From: Guadua angustifolia
Taxonomy: Eukaryota > Streptophyta > Magnoliopsida > Poales > Poaceae
Direction of reading: 5' to 3'
Length of the DNA: 64,000 nt
Assembly (NCBI GenBank): GCA_036346375.1
Contig: CM070511.1
Coordinates: 7,564,001 to 7,628,000, forward strand
Shown here: positions 59,963 to 64,000 of the stretch, one piece after another
How positions within the stretch are numbered: the stretch's first letter is position 1
Layout of the letters: every line of letters begins with the position of its first letter
Notes under the pieces: generated by a model
The model's input: the letters and a program-made list of their open reading frames with translations, nothing else
Databases searched by the model: none
Told to the model about the DNA's origin: nothing
Made by a program: the position numbers and the translations under genes

Positions 59963-60637
59963 CACAAAATGCGATCAGAACTTTTTGCTGTATGCAGTTA
60001 CCAAACAGCATGCCAGGACCCTCTGAATAGTACGTGTGGTCATGTTCTCCTTGCTTCAATTCAACCCAGGCATCAATCAATCAATCCACTTCTCTGTCAA
60101 AGGGACACTTGGCTTAACCAACAACCCTATTGATGATTCGCGCAATTTGAGCTCCCGTTTTGCAGAGAAAAAAAACAAATGCTGGAACAAATCGAAATGT
60201 GTTAACGGAACATACGAAAAATAGTACTAGAAAAAAATATATCAAAACTACCGGTGGAACAGATCAAAACAATTGTTACAACAATCGGAGGAAGAAGAAT
60301 ATAAAAAAAATCAGATACGAAACATACGCAGGTGCACCCTCGTTTCGAAGATCTCGTAACAGGAAACACCATGATGGGAATGGATCGGATGCCTGGTTTA
60401 AAAGTTGAATTTTAAACCGTAGGGAGTAGTTTTTGGATCTGCCGGCGTCACTAGAACTGTACTCCTATTTTCGATGTCGTCACTTTTTCCAGCTATAGGA
60501 CAATTTTTTTTAAAAAAAATCTGATTCTCTTCTAAACACAATTGTAAAAGTCATCCTAATTTTGATCACGAAAGCGCTGACAGATGACACTCCCCTAGCT
60601 CGGTACCTCCTTCCGAGCTGTGGGACAAGCCCTCTAT
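59963..60637. other. AT-rich intergenic DNA
   Basis: No gene or complete transposon was recognised. Open frames at 60036-60408 are Asn/Lys-rich low complexity. Confidence 0.5.
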
Positions 60638-61048
60638 TGTTAGCATCAAAATTTGGTAAGGTATAACTAATTTGTCAGGCTAAAAATAAAATTGAATATT
60701 TCTTACCAATGTCGGTTTGAAAGTGAAAAGTTGAGTTAAATTTGAAATTCTAACCGATATTGATTCAAAGAAGGAATTTTACCTATCAAGAAGTGGAGCC
60801 CGATACGATTTATATGACGGATCAGAGGAGAATATGATCGGCCTATACTCTATAAAAAGGGATAGAGGTGAGTCGAAAAAAATACAACAATCAATCAAAC
60901 AACTCACATCTACTTTTTCCTATCAACTAGGAGTAGCTCTTGTAATTTAGACTTTATAATTCTTCCTTGATTAATAAAATTGCACATCACTGATTGTTGA
61001 TCATCTTCAATTACACTAATTTATCCATGTTTGTTTTTTGTTTTTCGA
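60638..61048 (+). mobile_element. LTR-like fragment with promoter
   Basis: Starts TGTTAGCATCAAAATTTGG. It has a TATA-like CTCTATAAAAAGGG at about 60847-60860. A polyadenylation-like ATTAATAAAATTGCA follows at about 60970. This order of features is that of an LTR. The 3' terminus is uncertain and no target duplication was confirmed. Confidence 0.4.
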
Positions 61049-61422
61049 TCTTACTACACATAGTCTTTTTGGGGAAATTTTTCATTTACTAAACCATCTG
61101 ATCAGCTATAATAAGCTAGTCAGATTTATCATTACACATTATCTAATCGGCTAAATAGCTGTTTAAATTAGATCTATATTGAAAAAAAAAACTAATTGGT
61201 TGACATAGTTGTTGAGATTATAATTTTCTTGTCAATTGTAAGATCAAATTAGTTAGCATGTCTCAAACCTTTTGAATCATCGTTCGCGTGTGTTAAGACC
61301 GATTGGCTCTTTATTTGCAGTCGGAGACGAGACTATACATTTGAAAGAGCGCTATAATAAAAAAAGAATTATCAGGGCTAGAAAAACGAAGGTTTGCCTA
61401 TTTGGTGGTCCAATTTTCAGAC

Positions 61423-61501
61423 TGGGCCGCAGCCCATGCGCAGTGAGCGGCGGGCCAGGTCATTGACTCGTGGGCCACTCTTGTCATGGACTCGTGGCCC
61501 A
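61423..61501. promoter_or_regulatory. Site II-type TGGGCC/GGCCCA cluster upstream of CCT2
   Basis: TGGGCC at 61423 and 61471, GGCCCA at about 61496, plus CGGGCC at 61451 and AGCCCAT at 61431. Such clusters are common in promoters of plant translation and growth genes and are bound by TCP-type factors. They lie 250-325 bp upstream of the CCT2 start codon. Confidence 0.55.
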
Positions 61502-61747
61502 TGAGTAAGGGGAAGAAAAAGATCCCTACTCCTCTGGCGAGTTCTCCTCTCCAGCCCCGCGCCCTAATCTAGCTTGCTCCCCAACACCGCCGCCGCTCCC
61601 AATCTCCGGTCACTCCCGCTCCCTCTCGTCGCGGTAACCGCCTCCTCCCCCTGCGATCTAATCCGCTACTGGTGCCACGGTTCCTCCGTGCTTGGACGCG
61701 CCACGGACTCGATGCGCTTCTCACTCCCTTTCACTGTGTTTGGGCAG

Positions 61748-63932
61748 ATGGACAGGGTGCTCAAGGATGACGCCGTCGAGGAGAAGGGCGAGCGCGCCAG
61801 GATGGTGAGGCACCCCTCTCTGATCCGTTCGCTATCTCTGTTGGCTTCGCTCGGTGGTGCTTTCCCAGCTGAGTAATGGGTGCTTCTGGATGTGCCAAAT
61901 CGTAAACCCTAGTGGTCGCCGCGCGTTGTGGTGTGGCTTAGGAGGATCTGTTGGTTTGCTGCGGCCTGCGGATGCTTTGCTGCTGCACAAGCGCTTTTGC
62001 AACTTCTCACTATGCAAATTAGTTTGAAGAAGCTTCTGTGATGAGAATATGAGATGCACTTTTGTATTTGGCCACAAAGGGATGCACTGCTCTTATCCGT
62101 GTTGCATTCTTTCAGGCTGCGAAAGTTACAAATTGCTTCAGGAATCGTAGTTTCAACTAAAATACCCCTGGTCAAAACAGGCCCTAAAGAGTCTCATTTT
62201 GTGTGTGTGTGTGTCTGTGTGTTCTGCCTTGTCTGTTCTATAGCTTTCTCATTTATGCTGTCCTGTAATTTCGTCTCCTTTCAGGCATCTTTCATTGGTG
62301 CTATGGCAATTGCAGACTTAGTCAAGACCACATTGGGACCAAAAGGAATGGTACGCTCCTTAGTGTTTGAAGTACATGTGTTCACAAAGAAATTTTGCAC
62401 TTCGTACAAAAGATGGCAGCCACTCAAAATGGTAGAGTATTTTTCAACAATTTTACATGTGACCTTGTTTATGATCAGGACAAGATCCTGCAATCAACTG
62501 GCAGAGGGCGGAATGTTACTGTCACAAATGATGGGGCAACAATTTTGAAGTCTCTTCATATCGACAACCCTGCTGCAAAGGTTCTTGTTGGTATCCTTTC
62601 ATTCGAATCTGTTGCTGTATGATTTTCATGCTAAGCTGGCACAGTGATGAGTTTTCTAGATCTGGCATTACATCTATTGTATAGCTTCTCCTGATCTCAT
62701 TTAATCTGTTTGTTGTATTAATGTTCTTTCTGATGTAAAGAAAGTTTAGTCCTTAATGAGTTTTAGACATCTCAAAAGTTCAAGATGATGAAGTTGGTGA
62801 TGGAACAACTTCTGTCGTTGTTTTGGCTGGAGAACTTTTGAGGGAGGCCGAAAAGTTGGTTAACATGAAAATTCATCCGATGACTATTATTGCAGGTAAT
62901 CCTCGTTCTTTCTGGTGTAATGTGCCTTTCATGCTAACAACATTTTCTAAACACAATTATTGCAATATCTCACCCCTAACATTTGAAGATTGGGTAACTT
63001 TATTCAGTACATGTAAATTGGTCTTGCTTGAGTAATGATAATAACAAATCACGCAGATCGATCATACATGTGAAGTTTGAAAAATGGGTTTTCATGTTTA
63101 AATACTTTATTGAAATGCTGCTTGCTCGGTCTAGGCTGCTTTTAGATTTTTCATGTAAGACTGTACCCAGAAAAAAAAACATGCTAATGTAGTGCAATTG
63201 TGCGTTGATGCTGTGTTGGTGATGAACAACTATTGTATTTTCCTTTGTTTTCTGTGCTTTCATTTCTAGTATCATTTGGTTTGCCTGTTTTATACTGAGA
63301 TGGTACACATTCTATTATACTGTCTGCAAAGCTGTGACTAATCTCGAGGTTACACATACACATCTCTAATGCTTCATTTCTTCATGAAACATTAGGTTAC
63401 AGAATGGCTGCTGAGTGTGCTAGAAATGCTTTGCTACAGAGGGCCATGGACAACAAAGAAAATACAGGTGACTTATTTCTTCATATATGGTTATATAACT
63501 ACATTTATACTTTTTCATTATGTTAAGACTTATCTTTCTCCTAGTAATTAATGATGTGGAACAAATTTTAAATTTACGATTGAATTAATACTTTTCTTGA
63601 CATGGAGGTATATTTCCCTTTTTGTCCTCTAAATCTCACTTTCTGGAGGCCTAGCACATAGGATCTGGCAATATTGAAATATAGTTATGTTGGTTGAGAG
63701 TAATTGTCAGTCTAATGTATCAATCGAATTGCACTTCTTCTCATGCTTTATGTTTTATCTCAAGAATATGCGACCAGGCAAATTGATCTGACAATAAGCC
63801 TCCTTTGGTGCTGCAGATAAGTTTAGATCTGATCTCATGAACATTGCTATGACCACCCTTAGTTCAAAGATACTCTCCCAGGACAAGGAGTACTTTGCTG
63901 AGCTTGCGGTTGATGCTGTCCTAAGGCTTAAG
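61748..63932 (+). CDS. CCT2: CCT2 (TCP-1 beta) chaperonin subunit, first six coding exons, partial
   Basis: Exons 61748-61804, 62285-62350, 62479-62590, 62767-62895, 63396-63467 and 63817-63932 join in phase (184 codons) with GT/AG borders. The gene continues beyond the window. The product begins MDRVLKDDAVEEKGERARM, then ASFIGAMAIADLVKTTLGPK, GRNVTVTNDGATILKSLHID and DDEVGDGTTSVVVLAGELLR. It ends DKFRSDLMNIAMTTLSSKIL and VDAVLRLK. The GDGTTS motif and the TLGPKG and TNDGATIL segments are the ATP-binding equatorial signatures of group II chaperonins. The overall sequence matches the beta subunit of the cytosolic TRiC/CCT ring, which folds actin, tubulin and other proteins. A CAG directly before the ATG suggests a 5' UTR intron (possible donor GTAACC at about 61636). 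Confidence 0.94.
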
Positions 63933-64000
63933 GTATTCAAAGGATTGGGTCAAAGTTGGTGATCACATATCTTGTTATTCAACTTCTGTTTCTATTTGCG

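Overview
This is nuclear DNA from a grass, most likely an Oryza species or a close relative. The evidence is split, intron-bearing genes with GT/AG borders, GC-rich first exons beside AT-rich intergenic DNA, grass-type MITEs, and dense LTR-retrotransposon, MULE, CACTA and hAT content. A subclass III SnRK2 kinase 3' end closest to rice SAPK10 lies beside a ZX-type serpin. From memory, these genes are also neighbours on rice chromosome 3, so the window is probably syntenic with that segment. No search was run. One assembly gap of exactly 100 N lies at 15923-16022.

Layout. 1-2030: uncharacterised DNA, then a tandem array of palindromic units of about 380 bp. 2117-13137: a complete but decayed 11-kb Ty3/gypsy element of Tat type, lying on the minus strand, with a 5-bp target duplication and an extra antisense ORF between pol and its 3' LTR. 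13.1-16.0 kb: AT-rich DNA, a probable Copia solo LTR, microsatellites and the gap. 16.0-16.5 kb: the SnRK2 3' end, carrying a frameshift and an acidic-tail deletion. 16.8-19.5 kb: an intact two-exon LR-type serpin on the minus strand. 20.9-23.9 kb: a 3-kb solo LTR with perfect TSD; a truncated inverted relative lies at 26.2-27.0 kb. A SINE-like element and small MITEs sit between them. 30.6-36.5 kb: a deletion-derived CACTA element. 37.8-47.1 kb: a 9.3-kb Mutator-like element with long TIRs and a 10-bp TSD. It holds a degenerate MURA transposase, a plant-mobile-domain (PMD) gene and a third gene with GRF-like zinc fingers. 48.7-49.3 kb: an intact intronless two-finger C2H2/EAR repressor gene. 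50.2-51.1 kb: a hAT element nested in a Stowaway-like MITE. 51.2-55.6 kb: scrambled gypsy pol remnants. 55.6-61.4 kb: repeat-rich intergenic DNA. 61.7 kb to the end: the first six coding exons of the cytosolic chaperonin subunit CCT2 (TCP-1 beta), which runs off the window.

Three host genes look functional: the serpin, the C2H2 regulator and CCT2 (partial). The SnRK2 end looks broken as assembled. The rest is nested transposon history. The most unusual assembly is the MULE carrying PMD and GRF-like genes next to its transposase. The tandem palindromic array, whose core motif reappears at the edge of the assembly gap, is the most unexplained structure.
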